Numbered from the stretch's first letter, positions 1 through 9,559 are shown. The stretch is 64,000 nt of DNA from Bog-756 sp963756515 (GCA_963756515.1 CAVWNV010000011.1:124001-188000), one strand, 5' to 3'. Notes: generated from the letters alone by a model not told the origin. Translations and numbers: made by a program.

Positions 1-39
1 GAGGCTGGGGGTGAAGCTGAGGTTGAAGTCCTCGGTCAT
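1..39 (-). CDS. N-terminal start of a CDS cut by the window edge
   Basis: Only 13 codons are visible (MTEDFNLSFTPSL), starting at an ATG at 39 and running off the left edge. It begins 31 bp after the stop of the transaldolase-like gene on the same strand, so it is probably the next gene of that operon. No Shine-Dalgarno is obvious. In comparable sugar-precursor operons this place is often taken by a nucleotidyltransferase, sugar isomerase or phosphatase, but 13 residues do not allow a family call. Confidence 0.35.
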   Translation of the reverse strand, partial: MTEDFNLSFTPSL

Positions 40-70
40 CGCCGTAGTTGGTGATCAATGGTGCTGTCGT

Positions 71-793
71 CTACAGAAGAAATCCAGCTGCTGCTGCGTC
101 GTCGGCGAACATCTGGACCGTCTCGAGCGAGAACTGATCGAGGTCTTTGCCCAGTCCACCGAGCTTCTTCAGCACGTCATGGGTGACCGTGATGATGTCG
201 CATCCGATCTCGTCGGCCTGGATGATGTTGAGGAGCTCACGCGGGCTGGCCCAGAGCAGCTCGATGGTGTCATGGGGAGCGGTGATGTCGAGCGCTCCTC
301 GCATGAGGGGCACCGGATTACGCCCGGTGTCGGCCACTCGACCGGCAAACACCGAGATGATGGAGGGGGCTCCCCCAGTCAGGTTCTCGGCGACCGAGTC
401 GACCTGCTGGTTGGTCATGACAGCGGTCACGTTCAACGGGATCCCCTCGGCAGCCAATTCGGCGATCAGCTTGCCGGCGCTCTCGCCCCGGGTGTTGGTA
501 ACCGGGATCTTGACCACGACGTTGGGGCCGAAGGCGGCCAGCTTTTGGGCTTGGTGGTGCATCTCGTCGAACTCGTCGGAGAACACCTCGAAGGAGATGG
601 GTCGGTCCGTGATGTGGTCGAGGACCTCCCGGGCGAAGGCCTCGTAGTCGGTGATGCCGGCCTGGTGCATGAGGGTGGGATTGGTGGTGAACCCCTGGAT
701 GAGGGGATTGGCGGCGTAGGCCAGCATGCCCTCGAGGTCGGCCCCATCGGCGAAGATCTTGATGCGAAGGTCGGACGCACTACTCGCGCTCAT
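71..793 (-). CDS. Transaldolase / fructose-6-phosphate aldolase-like protein
   Basis: A 240-residue protein of the short transaldolase family, a Schiff-base aldolase acting on sugar phosphates in the cytoplasm. The signature GFTTNPT is at residues 34-40, and the expected Schiff-base lysine lies in VVVKIPVTN (K95). The length fits the TalC/FSA-like branch rather than classical 320-residue transaldolases. The ATG at 793 is preceded by a GAGAGG Shine-Dalgarno. It follows the epimerase and GHMP kinase on the same strand with short gaps, so a role in making an activated sugar for the polysaccharide is more likely than central pentose-phosphate metabolism. The exact substrate is unknown. Confidence 0.85.
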   Translation of the reverse strand: MSASSASDLRIKIFADGADLEGMLAYAANPLIQGFTTNPTLMHQAGITDYEAFAREVLDHITDRPISFEVFSDEFDEMHHQAQKLAAFGPNVVVKIPVTNTRGESAGKLIAELAAEGIPLNVTAVMTNQQVDSVAENLTGGAPSIISVFAGRVADTGRNPVPLMRGALDITAPHDTIELLWASPRELLNIIQADEIGCDIITVTHDVLKKLGGLGKDLDQFSLETVQMFADDAAAAGFLL

Positions 794-826
794 GATCTGG
801 CCTCTCTCTCGTGGGGGCGGGAACCA

Positions 827-1855
827 TCAGGTCAGCCGGCCCACTTCTGCGTCGTCCACCATGGCCCGGATGGCCCGCTCGAGCGCCTGGGCCGACGTCC
901 ATCGGTTCGTCCATCCGAGGGACCGGATGCGGTCGGTGGCGATGCGCACGATGGGGACGTCCCCCTTCCATCCCCGATCCCCGCCGGTATAGGCAAAGGT
1001 GACCGAATCAGGGTCGAGCCCGAGGACCGTCACGGCCAACTCGGCGATCTCTGTGACGGTGATGTAGTCGCCGGTGGCCACGTTGAACACCTGGTAGGGG
1101 GTCTGGCCGTGGGCCGAGGCCAACAACACGGCGTCGATCACGTCGAATGCGTGGACATAGGACTTGGACTGGGTGCCGTCCCCCAGAATGTCGAGCACCG
1201 TGGGGTCCTTCCGCAACCGACGGAGGAAGTCGAATCCGACGCCGTGGGTCTGGCGGGGGCCGACGACGTTGCCGAAACGGAAGGCCCGGGCCGACAGACC
1301 GAACATGGCACAGTAAGAGGCCAACAAGGCTTCGCCGGCCAGCTTGGAGGCACCGTAGGTCGAGACCGGGATCAGGGGTCCCAGATCCTCGTAGGCCTCG
1401 GTCTCGCCGATGTCCCCGTAGACACCGCTGCCCGAGGCGTAGAGCACCTGGGTCAGCCCTCCCCGGCGGGCCGCTTCGGCCACGTGATGGGTCAGGGCTG
1501 TTCCCTGGTCGAAGTCGACCGCTGGTTCTGTCGCCGCCAGAGCGATATCGGGATTCGACGCCAGATGGATGGCCACCTGGTGTCCGGACACCGCGTCGAC
1601 GAGTGACTCGAGGTCGCTGACATCACCCCGGATGACGGTGAATCGGGGGTCGTCCCGATGGGGAGCCAGGTGCCACTCCCGTCCGGACGAGAAGTTGTCA
1701 TAGACCGTGACCTGCTCGATGCGAGGATCGCTGAGCAGGCGGTCGACGAAATGACCACCGATGAATCCGGCGCCGCCGATGACGACATAGCGGGTCCAGG
1801 AACCAGGGACGAGGGCTCCCGCCTGTTCTGTCGTGGGGGTGACGGAGGTACTCAT
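827..1855 (-). CDS. NAD-dependent nucleotide-sugar epimerase/dehydratase
   Basis: Extended SDR protein of about 342 residues. The Rossmann motif GGAGFIG is at residues 27-33, an acidic DNF follows strand 2, and the catalytic S/Y/K set is in YASGSGVYG and YGASK. The overall layout resembles UDP-glucose 4-epimerases and dTDP-glucose dehydratases. It probably interconverts an NDP-sugar for the polysaccharide. The frame is open to 1927, but the MSTSV start at 1855 places the Rossmann fold at the usual distance and avoids an Arg-rich, poorly conserved leader. It sits between the GHMP kinase and the transaldolase-like gene in one apparent operon. Substrate stereochemistry cannot be read from the sequence. 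Confidence 0.87.
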   Translation of the reverse strand: MSTSVTPTTEQAGALVPGSWTRYVVIGGAGFIGGHFVDRLLSDPRIEQVTVYDNFSSGREWHLAPHRDDPRFTVIRGDVSDLESLVDAVSGHQVAIHLASNPDIALAATEPAVDFDQGTALTHHVAEAARRGGLTQVLYASGSGVYGDIGETEAYEDLGPLIPVSTYGASKLAGEALLASYCAMFGLSARAFRFGNVVGPRQTHGVGFDFLRRLRKDPTVLDILGDGTQSKSYVHAFDVIDAVLLASAHGQTPYQVFNVATGDYITVTEIAELAVTVLGLDPDSVTFAYTGGDRGWKGDVPIVRIATDRIRSLGWTNRWTSAQALERAIRAMVDDAEVGRLT

Positions 1856-1960
1856 CCTGAGGCCTTGGTGCTTTGACCGGCCTCGACCATGGCGGGTTCG
1901 GAGGCTAGGGCCACAGGGGATTCGCACGTGCCGTCGGTGAAGGTCATCACCATCACCGCC

Positions 1961-2941
1961 TCATGTCCGGGCCAGCACACTCGACCCGTCATGGTCGAAT
2001 GCGAAACGTAGCTCCTCGAGTCCTTCAGCCGTCATGGCTCTCCGAAGCTCGGTGGGGTTTGCGGTGTAGAACAGGAGGAAACCCCCGCCACCGGCACCCA
2101 CCAACTTGCCTCCGATCGCTCCGGCATCCATGGCAGCCTGATACCAGCAGTCGATATCCCTATTGGTCATGCCCCGGGACCGGCTCTTCTTGTACTCCCA
2201 GTGCTCCCGCATGAGCTCGGCGAAGCACCGGGTGTCACCTCGCTCCAGGGCGCTGCGGCTCTCCATCCCGAGCCGCTTGACGATATGGAGATTCTGCAGC
2301 ATGGCCGTCTCATCAGAGTCCGAACGAGCCTTTTGATCGTGCAGCACGTCGTCGGCGTTCCGAGAGAAGCGGGTGAAGAACATGAGCAGATGTTCTTCGA
2401 GGTCATGCATCGTCTCGTTACTGAGACGGAGCGGACTGACGAACACCGTTCCGTCCTTTTCGAAGTCGAAGCAGGTGAGGCCACCGAAAGCCGCGATGTA
2501 CTGGTCCTGTTTGCCGACGGATCGTCTGAGCACATCGATCTCGATGGAACAAGCCTCCTCGGCCAGGTCAGCTGAGGCCACGTGTTCGCGGCGCTGGGCG
2601 TAGACCGCTCGGAGCAGACCTACGGTGAACGTTCCCGAGGAGCCGAGTCCCGTACCGGTGGGAATATCGGCCACACTCACCAGCTCCAGTGCTGGATCGA
2701 GCTCGTGGGATCGAAGCACCTCACGGATGATGGCATGGTCGATCTGATCGATCTTGTCCACCCGTTCCAACTCCGAGTACTTGAGGAGATAGCCGGGTGT
2801 GAACGTGCGGTTGAGGGAGACGAAGATGTACTTGTTGATGGCGGCCGCGATCAGGCTTCCGCCGAACCGCTGGTAGTACGAGGGCAGGTCCGTGCCGCCA
2901 CCCCCGAGGGTGATCCGAAGTGGAGTCCGGGTGATGATCAC
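1961..2941 (-). CDS. GHMP-family sugar kinase (heptose-7-phosphate kinase HddA-like)
   Basis: A 326-residue GHMP kinase. Motif 1 is RTPLRITLGGGGTD (residues 5-18), the phosphate-binding motif 2 is IPTGTGLGSSGT (93-104), and the Gly-rich motif 3 is VGAGGGGFLLF near the C-terminus. The order and the GGGGTDLPSYY segment resemble D-glycero-alpha-D-manno-heptose 7-phosphate kinases and related fucokinase-like enzymes, so it probably phosphorylates the anomeric carbon of a sugar or sugar phosphate. The start is GTG at 2941, preceded by a strong GAGAGGGAG ribosome-binding site. It is first of the visible sugar-precursor operon with the epimerase and transaldolase-like genes. The heptose assignment is by family resemblance only. 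Confidence 0.85.
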   Translation of the reverse strand: MIITRTPLRITLGGGGTDLPSYYQRFGGSLIAAAINKYIFVSLNRTFTPGYLLKYSELERVDKIDQIDHAIIREVLRSHELDPALELVSVADIPTGTGLGSSGTFTVGLLRAVYAQRREHVASADLAEEACSIEIDVLRRSVGKQDQYIAAFGGLTCFDFEKDGTVFVSPLRLSNETMHDLEEHLLMFFTRFSRNADDVLHDQKARSDSDETAMLQNLHIVKRLGMESRSALERGDTRCFAELMREHWEYKKSRSRGMTNRDIDCWYQAAMDAGAIGGKLVGAGGGGFLLFYTANPTELRRAMTAEGLEELRFAFDHDGSSVLART

Positions 2942-3125
2942 GATCGACTCCCTCTCGAGTAATGACGGACAGCCAACGTGGCCCCAGCCGACAGCGCCCG
3001 GATGGCTTGATTTCCGAAGGATGCCGCAGCAACCGGCGTGAGGGTCATCACGGCGTCACCCCTCTTTCCCGTTGGATCGCCGAGGTTGCGTACGGGCGGT
3101 GATCAGCGAAGAGCCAAGTGACAAT

Positions 3126-3974
3126 TCAGCCCCTATCTCTCAACGTGGATACCGCACCCCACGAATCACCCGACGCTCGCTGGGATGACTCAGGCACTAC
3201 ATCGACTCGGCGGGTCCTCTCATAGTGGATTGTACGGAGCACTCGCAGGCCATCAGAGAAGGCGTTGAGATTGCTGGAACCATGTACGCGATCCCGTTCG
3301 AAGCTGGGCACCTCGGTTACCCTCAACCCAGCCTTTGCGATTCTCACGTTGATCAGTGTCTCAACTTCGAATCCATCGCCCCAGAGCATGTCGGTCTCGT
3401 CGGCTCTCTCTTCATTCGCCGCTTCCAACTGCATCGCCACGAGGCACTCCCTCCGGAAAGCGTTGAATCCATAGCAGAGGTCGGTATACCGGGTGCCGTA
3501 GAAGATATTGACGATCCGGTTGAGCCAGCGGTTCCCGATCCGTCGCACATGGCTGATATCGCAACTGCCTCCACCAGGCATGAATCGTGAACCTTTGGCG
3601 AAATCAGCCCCTTCCATGAGCGCGTCGACGAATCGGGGTATCTCGGCCGGATCCGTCGACCCGTCTGCATCGAGCATCACGATGAAATCCCCAGTAGCCA
3701 CAGCAAATCCACAGGCGAGGGCGTTGCCCTTGCCTTTTCTCGTCTGGCCAATCACCAAAATGTCTGGGCGCAGCCGTCGAGCCACCTCTACTGTGTCATC
3801 GCTCGAATCCCCATCGACAAGAATCAATTCGAAATCCCCAGGCGGAAGTTCAGCAAATACATGGGGAAGATTGCGAGCTTCATTCTTCGCCGGTATGACA
3901 ATGCTCACGGACGGCTGAACGCGCTCATCCCTCGGTCGCTGCTCAGAACGCTGGCCTTGCTCACCAACTGACAT
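3126..3974 (-). CDS. Family 2 glycosyltransferase, DPM1/polyprenyl-phosphate type
   Basis: About 282 residues with a GT-A fold. VSIVIPAKNEARN begins the domain, LVDGDSSDDT holds the first acidic nucleotide-binding loop, and MLDADGSTDP is the DXD-like motif. No C-terminal membrane segments are seen, as in soluble dolichyl- or polyprenyl-phosphate mannose synthase homologues. It probably transfers a sugar from an NDP-sugar to a lipid carrier or glycan. The frame is open from 4001, but MSVGEQ at 3974 is a more normal start. It stands apart from the sugar-precursor operon (gap of 184 bp) and is followed upstream by about 450 bp without a gene. Confidence 0.85.
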   Translation of the reverse strand: MSVGEQGQRSEQRPRDERVQPSVSIVIPAKNEARNLPHVFAELPPGDFELILVDGDSSDDTVEVARRLRPDILVIGQTRKGKGNALACGFAVATGDFIVMLDADGSTDPAEIPRFVDALMEGADFAKGSRFMPGGGSCDISHVRRIGNRWLNRIVNIFYGTRYTDLCYGFNAFRRECLVAMQLEAANEERADETDMLWGDGFEVETLINVRIAKAGLRVTEVPSFERDRVHGSSNLNAFSDGLRVLRTIHYERTRRVDVVPESSQRASGDSWGAVSTLRDRG

Positions 3975-4421
3975 TGTCAGACTTGCCCCTCGTGCCCCCA
4001 AATTCGGAGCATTGTCCGCCCTGTTTGAGTCTGGCTAACGGCATGGCATTTCCGCCGCCTCGGATATCCTTCCAAACTGCTGCCCGCTCCCCAACTCCCT
4101 CTCCGCCGAGCAGATCGCCCGAAGGCTTCTTGCAAGCTCGCCTCACGCTACGGTCGAAGCCACCGTTGAGCAAGCGGAGAGTTCATTGGGATCAGCGAAT
4201 GGATCAAATAGAACTGTACAGCCACAAGGTTTCCCTCCGGTAACGCGATTGCTAACGACGCGTTGCCAATAAATGGACAAGGTATTAAGCATCTCCACCT
4301 GAGTGGTATTCCTCGCGCCCTCCGTAGCGAGAGGTGCTCGGCCGAAGGCGAGGAGTGATGAGGTTGGATTCTCGATGGCGACGGAATTTCCCCCCGTTCT
4401 CAATGAATCAGGCCGTTTCAC
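3975..4421. other. Intergenic region without a recognised gene
   Basis: No open frame here has codon use or similarity that supports a gene. The stretch is more AT-rich than the flanking coding DNA, so it may hold the promoter of the GT2 gene. No convincing -35/-10 pair or terminator was identified. Confidence 0.4.
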
Positions 4422-6569
4422 TTACATGAACGGGGGCCGTTTGGCCCGTGCGGCCGGGCCCGAGAACCACCAATCGAACTGGCCAAGTCCAAATCCCGAG
4501 GCAGCCATCGCGACCCCACATAGGATTGCAGCAGCTCGGCGAAATCCATACGGTCGCCTCCTCAACCCGTCAGCAAGTGCACATCCAACAGCCGACGGCA
4601 AGACCCGAAATACTTGACGCCGTTCAGCCTGAAGAGTGCCAGCGTCACCCATCTGGCGAACGACAGCGACCTTCCGTCTGTTCTCGATGTAGCAGCGATG
4701 CCAGAAGTACCGCCACGTCAGCCGCTCGGCCGGAACACGATGTTCGACAGTGGCGCGAGGTGCAAACAGAATCTTCTGCCCTGGAAATGACGACGCGAGC
4801 CTCAATGAAAGATCGAGGTCGTCGAGCGTATCTGAGTGGAAGCCGCCCAGCTCTGTTAGTACTTTGCGTCGCGCCGACATTGCCGCTCCGATCATGTGCG
4901 ACATTTCTGCTTCAGACGTGGGCAGTCCCCTGTAGGCGCACCCGACGACCCAGTCGAACTCCATCGGCCACCATTTGGGCTTTGGAACATCGGGCGCGGC
5001 TATGGGCGCTCCCCCTACCGCGATCACGTTGTCGGCCACGTAGGGCGCACTCAGGTGCTCTACCCAATGACAATCGGCCCTTGCGTCGTCATCGAGGAAA
5101 GCAACCACGTCGCCGACTGCATGCTCTACGCCCGTATTGCGTGCGCCTCCCAACCCATGCCCGGCATCGTTGGCCATGATCCTGACGGGGCACGAATCCT
5201 CGGTCGGTGGCCACTGGTTACGGGCCATGCCCAACAGGGGTTCGTCATCGATTACGACAAGTATCTCGACGGGCGGAACCGATTGCCTTTGCAATGACTC
5301 GACTGATGCGACCAGATCATTCCAGCGATCTACCGAGTAGGCGGAGATGACGACAGAGACAGTTGGAACGCTGCCCACGTGCGAGTCAGCCACTTCCGAT
5401 CCGCCAGCCGTTTGGATTTCCTGGCCATGACGTTGGGGATCCAGCCCAATGGGCCGAACTCCCCTGGAGCCGGACGAGGTAATCTCGTCGTAGAGCGAAA
5501 GGAGATCATCGGTGCATCGGTCCCACGTGGGAAGCTCCGGGTCGATCTCTTCCGGACTGGCCGCAACCGCGACGATCCGCTGGGCCAACACTCGTGGGGT
5601 CACGTTGGCTGGAACCGCAGTGGCGAGCCCTTCTGATGCCAGCTCAGACAGGCCCGAAGTGTCGGCTACGACGACCTTGCGTCCGAGTGCAAGGGCTTCC
5701 ATGACGGATACCGGGTTCGCCTCGTAATCACTCATGAGGACAACGACGTCGCTCGATCGTACGAGCGCACCGAGTCCAGCCCGTTCCGTGCTGTCAAAAG
5801 CCGTAAATGTCACGGCATGTTCGACGTTCAGTCGAGCAACCAGATGACGAAGTTGCCGCTCGTAGGAGCCACGACCGACAACCGCCAGGTGGGCCGCGGG
5901 GGCCATTTCGAGCAGCGCCGGCATTGCCGCGATTACGCGTTGATGGCCCTTGTAGCGCTCGAGCCGGCCCACAGAACAAACCAGCGGACAGCCTGCGATG
6001 TCCGGCACGGTGTTGTCGATGGGAAGGATATCGGCGCCATTTCTTATGAGTCGAATCGTCTCCGGCGCCACGCCGAGTCGGCGAGAAAACTGCTCGACCT
6101 CATAGCTGCAGACGGCGACGAGCCCCTTCGAACGACGAAGGAGAGGCCGAAGGGCCTGCCACTGCGTCTCCCTGATCGCGGTGCGAAGGCGGCCGGAGTG
6201 GCCTCCGGTATGGAACGTGACCACCGTTGGAACTCCGGCCCGTTGGACGGAAGCCAGCGCGGTCGGGGGCAGAAGGTTGTTCACACCCTGCACGTGGACC
6301 AGGTCGTAGCGTGTCCGGGCCACCTCATGGAGGAGCGCCGGCGACACATAGAGATCGGCCCGGCGGGGCCAGGCAGGGAACCTTTGGACGGTGAGGTTCC
6401 CGTGCTGCTCGAACGGGGGCAGGTCACCACGGAGATCCGTCGTCAGCACCGAGACGTCGACGCCTCGTGCCGCCATCCGGCGGGCCACTTCGTTCACGTG
6501 CGTTTCGACTCCCCCCACGAGGGGCGGGTATCGAGAGGTGACCATGGCGACACGGAGTGTGCTCACCAT
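4422..6569 (-). CDS. Two-domain glycosyltransferase (GT4 fused to GT2)
   Basis: A roughly 715-residue fusion. The first half is a GT-B GT4 enzyme: VAMVTSRYPPLVGGVETHV at the N-terminus, VGRLERYKGH as the start of the donor domain, and a DYEANPVSVMEALALG segment holding the EX7E-type motif. After a linker rich in Gly, Ser and Gln, the second half is a GT-A GT2 domain with VSVVISAYSVDRW, VIDDEP, and AFLDDDARAD as the DXD equivalent, followed by LDDLDLSLRL. A weak hydrophobic segment near the C-terminus may touch the membrane. The likely start is ATG 6569; the frame is open to 6614. A fused pair suggests two successive sugar additions by one polypeptide. Confidence 0.87.
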   Translation of the reverse strand: MVSTLRVAMVTSRYPPLVGGVETHVNEVARRMAARGVDVSVLTTDLRGDLPPFEQHGNLTVQRFPAWPRRADLYVSPALLHEVARTRYDLVHVQGVNNLLPPTALASVQRAGVPTVVTFHTGGHSGRLRTAIRETQWQALRPLLRRSKGLVAVCSYEVEQFSRRLGVAPETIRLIRNGADILPIDNTVPDIAGCPLVCSVGRLERYKGHQRVIAAMPALLEMAPAAHLAVVGRGSYERQLRHLVARLNVEHAVTFTAFDSTERAGLGALVRSSDVVVLMSDYEANPVSVMEALALGRKVVVADTSGLSELASEGLATAVPANVTPRVLAQRIVAVAASPEEIDPELPTWDRCTDDLLSLYDEITSSGSRGVRPIGLDPQRHGQEIQTAGGSEVADSHVGSVPTVSVVISAYSVDRWNDLVASVESLQRQSVPPVEILVVIDDEPLLGMARNQWPPTEDSCPVRIMANDAGHGLGGARNTGVEHAVGDVVAFLDDDARADCHWVEHLSAPYVADNVIAVGGAPIAAPDVPKPKWWPMEFDWVVGCAYRGLPTSEAEMSHMIGAAMSARRKVLTELGGFHSDTLDDLDLSLRLASSFPGQKILFAPRATVEHRVPAERLTWRYFWHRCYIENRRKVAVVRQMGDAGTLQAERRQVFRVLPSAVGCALADGLRRRPYGFRRAAAILCGVAMAASGFGLGQFDWWFSGPAARAKRPPFM

Positions 6570-7283
6570 GCGCGACCCATGATCCCGGGACCAGACCCGT
6601 GCGACGCGAGCCACCTACGCCAGCATCGGACGACTTTATCGGCTTCGCTCACCCGAGTGGGTTCGATATATTTCGCTGAAAGGAAGGCGTAGCGAAGGGG
6701 AGCGAACCCGTAATGGGAGCCCGCGTGTTTGGCCCCCAGGGCGCTTGCGATCGGGTCAGACCAGGCAAAAAGCCGGTACCGACGGCGCACAGGACCATCA
6801 ACATCGTCATCGAGCCCCACGTCACTGCCCCCAGTTCCGTCCTGGCCGGGAACTTTAGACTTTGAACGCCACAATGGAAAATCGCAATAGCCGATCAAGT
6901 ACCGCCCGTGACACTTGCAGTATCCCGGCTCACATAGATGTCCATGGGTCGACGTCTTTACGTGGTTGACCCGGCACGAGGAGCGTTCAGGCTTGCTCCA
7001 ATTCGGCCACCTCGAGGCGGACGCCGTGCCTGTGTCCTACGTCATTCGTCATTCATCACCGGCGCGATCTCGAAGTGAATCACCCGCGGTGCTCGGGGAT
7101 GACATCGGACGCTTGTGCACTCTGGGTGACAATCCGAACGTTGAGATCGCAGTCGTTGCCATGCACGACGAATCTGACCTTGTTAGATCAGCGGGTCAAT
7201 ACGGCGGCTTGCCTCGATGATCGGCACTCCACTCGGCGTTATCATGACGACATCGACCTGTCGGACAGGTCGAGACGCCAGCG
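6570..7283. other. Intergenic region with possible decayed coding fragment
   Basis: About 700 bp between two divergent units. On the minus strand near 6640-6800 a frame translates to a passage containing SDPIASALGAKHAG and PLRYAFL, faintly recalling N-termini of polysaccharide glycosyltransferases. It is short, has no downstream domain, and is only a possible remnant. The right end carries the perfect palindrome listed separately. No other gene is supported. Confidence 0.3.
7253..7273. promoter_or_regulatory. Perfect 21-bp palindrome upstream of the cupin gene
   Basis: Two perfectly complementary 10-base arms (TCGACCTGTC and GACAGGTCGA) flank a single central G. It ends 10 bp before the GTG at 7284 and 43 bp before the ATG at 7317. 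It lacks a T-run, so it looks like a repressor operator rather than a terminator. The regulator is unknown. Confidence 0.45.
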
Positions 7284-8294
7284 GTGACCGGCCGCAGACG
7301 TGTCGCTGATCGAGCCATGACGCTCGGCGTGAGAGCACTAGTGGTCTACGAGTTCCGGGAGGCGCGAGCATTGGTTGCAGACCCAGTTCGGCCGATCGGA
7401 CCGACGATCGATCAGATTCCCTCGGACCGGGCATTTCCTGAGGGGCCCGTGGGATTCGTCCATGATCTACACGACTACGACGGGCTGACGCTTGACGCCA
7501 TCGCCTCCCTGGCCGACCGCCTACCTCGGTCGGTGATCTACGACACCGCGGCCCAACCTCTTCTGGTTCCCGAAGGCGGGCCGCCCCGGGGCGCTCTGGC
7601 CCACCCGGGTGACGTCATCCGCAATCTGCGCAGTGCCAACGCCTGGCTCACACTGCTGAACGTCGACGAAGATCCAGCGTGGGCCGAGCTGATGAACACC
7701 ATGCTCGATCGACTCGAGCTCGGGATCATCGACAGCCAGGGCAAGATGCGCAATCGGACGGCGTTCATCTTCGTTTCCTCCCCCGACTCGGTCACCCCGG
7801 TCCACTTCGACATCGAACACAGCCTCCTGATGCAGGTCAGCGGGTGCAAGACGGTCAGCGTCGGTAGCTTCGAGAGCGAATCGGCCCGTCGCTTCGAGGT
7901 CGACCGGTACTGGGATGGCTCCCACGGACGTATGACATCCGTACCGAAGGAAGTAGCCACGTACCCTCTGACGCCGGGACATGGGGTCTACCTACCGCCT
8001 GGCACCCCGCACTGGGTTCACAACAGTTCCGACGTCTCGATCTCCGTGACCCTCACGTACTTCACGGCCGCTTCGGTGCGGGAGAACAGGATCGAGGACT
8101 TCAATTCGCGCCTGAGGCGATTTCACCTGAATCCCCGCACGCCGGGACAGTCGCCCACGATCGACACGGCCAAGATCGCCGCGCTCGGGGGCTGGACGCT
8201 GGCAGCGCGCCTGCGCTCACGAATCGCCACCACGGTGACACGAGGGGACCCGGCCCAAAGGGTCACGCACTCCTACCGGGTGGAGGGAAGCTGA
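7284..8294 (+). CDS. JmjC-like cupin (Cupin_8) protein, probable Fe(II)/2-oxoglutarate oxygenase
   Basis: 336 residues. A jelly-roll core is indicated by TPVHFDIEHSLLMQVSGCK, where HFD is the HxD metal pair, and by YLPPGTPHWVHN, which supplies the distal histidine. A lysine and polar residues typical of 2-oxoglutarate binding follow the HxD strand. The family includes hydroxylases of proteins and small molecules. Its place inside a polysaccharide region suggests modification of a sugar, lipid or surface protein, which is inference. The GTG at 7284 gives the longest form; ATG 7317 (MTLGVRAL) is an equally plausible start. Its 3' end overlaps the convergent FemAB-like gene by about 20 bp. Confidence 0.75.
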   Translation: MTGRRRVADRAMTLGVRALVVYEFREARALVADPVRPIGPTIDQIPSDRAFPEGPVGFVHDLHDYDGLTLDAIASLADRLPRSVIYDTAAQPLLVPEGGPPRGALAHPGDVIRNLRSANAWLTLLNVDEDPAWAELMNTMLDRLELGIIDSQGKMRNRTAFIFVSSPDSVTPVHFDIEHSLLMQVSGCKTVSVGSFESESARRFEVDRYWDGSHGRMTSVPKEVATYPLTPGHGVYLPPGTPHWVHNSSDVSISVTLTYFTAASVRENRIEDFNSRLRRFHLNPRTPGQSPTIDTAKIAALGGWTLAARLRSRIATTVTRGDPAQRVTHSYRVEGS

Positions 8295-9359
8295 CGCTTC
8301 GCCCGGGCCAGGGCGGCGCGGCCCCGACGGACAGTGCGCACAGCTGACCGGGTGGCTCCTGCCGCTGCCACCTCGAGGGAGAAGGCCATCCGGCCGGCCA
8401 CACCGTTGCCGGCGAGCAGCCGGAACATCTGGCGCTGACTGGACGCGAACCGGGCCTTGTACGACTCGTCGCCACGAAGAAAGTCCACCTCGCTGAACCC
8501 ACGGTCGCAAGCGTCGGCGATGATGGCGGAGAGCAGGACGGTCGTAGCATCCCGCCAACGAGGCTCGTTGAGCCTGGCACTCTGATACAGGCTCGCTCGA
8601 CCGGCGACCTCGAACACCACGACAGTGGCGATGACCGTGTCGTCGGCCACCAACTCATGAATGGCCACCTCATCCGCGGCCGCGCCCAGCACACAACCGG
8701 CCGCAAACCGATCGAAGGCAGGTAAGAAATTTCGAGCGGTGTCCCCACTGGGCCTGGTGCAGCCTCCTCAGGTCGTCGAGGGGCCGCGCCAACGTGGGAC
8801 CCCGATGGGTGCGGTGGGTAGCGCCCTCCTCCTCGAGGCGTGCCGACGATTTTCGGAGGTTCCGGCGGAACTGCGAAGACAAGCCGGCCACGTACGCCTC
8901 TGGGCTGTCCGGTAAAGGGGTAAACGGAGCGACGGCAAGGAGTTCCTGGTGGACGGGGCCCGGGAGGGCTTCGCTCAGCCGAGATCCGGCCCGAATCCCG
9001 TTCAGGTCCACCAGGCGGCCTCCCGACCGGCAGAGCCAGTTGGTCAGGATGCGGATGGCGACGTCGGCGTGCTCAGGTGAGACCAGCACATCCATGTGGT
9101 CGGGACAGAGCGCTCCGTCTCCCATGATTCGCAAGCATGGAAGCCCCAGGCGGGTTTCTTCCTCGACAGCCAGGCCGCCTATCAGATGGCCATCGTCCAC
9201 GACCAGCAGGAAGCGACGCTCTGGTCCACCGGTCCCGTTCAACCACCACGACCGCAGGAAGGGCGACGGGAGAGGGGACACATCCACCAGCTGATCCCAC
9301 GGTGAGGACCATTCGTCGAGATCACGAAGCACGAGTAGGCGCGGTTGGGCGCTCATCAC
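8273..9359 (-). pseudogene. FemAB/BcsL-like GNAT acyltransferase, interrupted by a frameshift
   Basis: Two frames together encode one protein of the CelD/BcsL acetyltransferase family (two GNAT-like folds, often next to exopolysaccharide genes). The N-terminal part (from 9359) includes SSQFRRNLRKSSARLEEEG and LRRLHQAQWGHRSKFL, the usual pre-substrate segment. It then runs out of frame. The C-terminal part continues in another frame with FDRFAAGCVLGAAADEVAIH and VDFLRGDESYKARF, the conserved GDE..YK signature. Removing one base at about 8724 joins KFL to PAFDRFAAG and restores a protein of about 362 residues. A sequencing indel or a recent mutation are both possible. It probably modified a polysaccharide or peptide with an acyl or aminoacyl group. 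Confidence 0.75.
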
Positions 9360-9559
9360 CGGGTATCACACAGTGGCATCGGCCGCGGCAAGGCCTCGTG
9401 TCCGACACTCACTACTCGGTCCAATGGTCGATCCGTTCACTTCCGCTGTTCGGATCGCCACGGGTTTCATGTGATCCTCGCTCCGTCGCTACGGTCAGCT
9501 AACTTTAGGGAGATCGAGACGGGAGGACCAACCCCATCGCTCTCATCCCGGAGGAGCCA

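Noticed and set aside
11..1606. A 531-codon open frame on the plus strand over the transaldolase-like and epimerase genes
   Set aside because: It lies antisense to two well-recognised genes. Its translation is Gly/Asp/His-rich without any domain, the usual mirror frame of GC-rich coding DNA.
6563..6898. Possible 111-residue gene on the minus strand
   Set aside because: It overlaps the start of the GT4-GT2 gene and shows only faint similarity to glycosyltransferase N-termini; kept only as a possible remnant.
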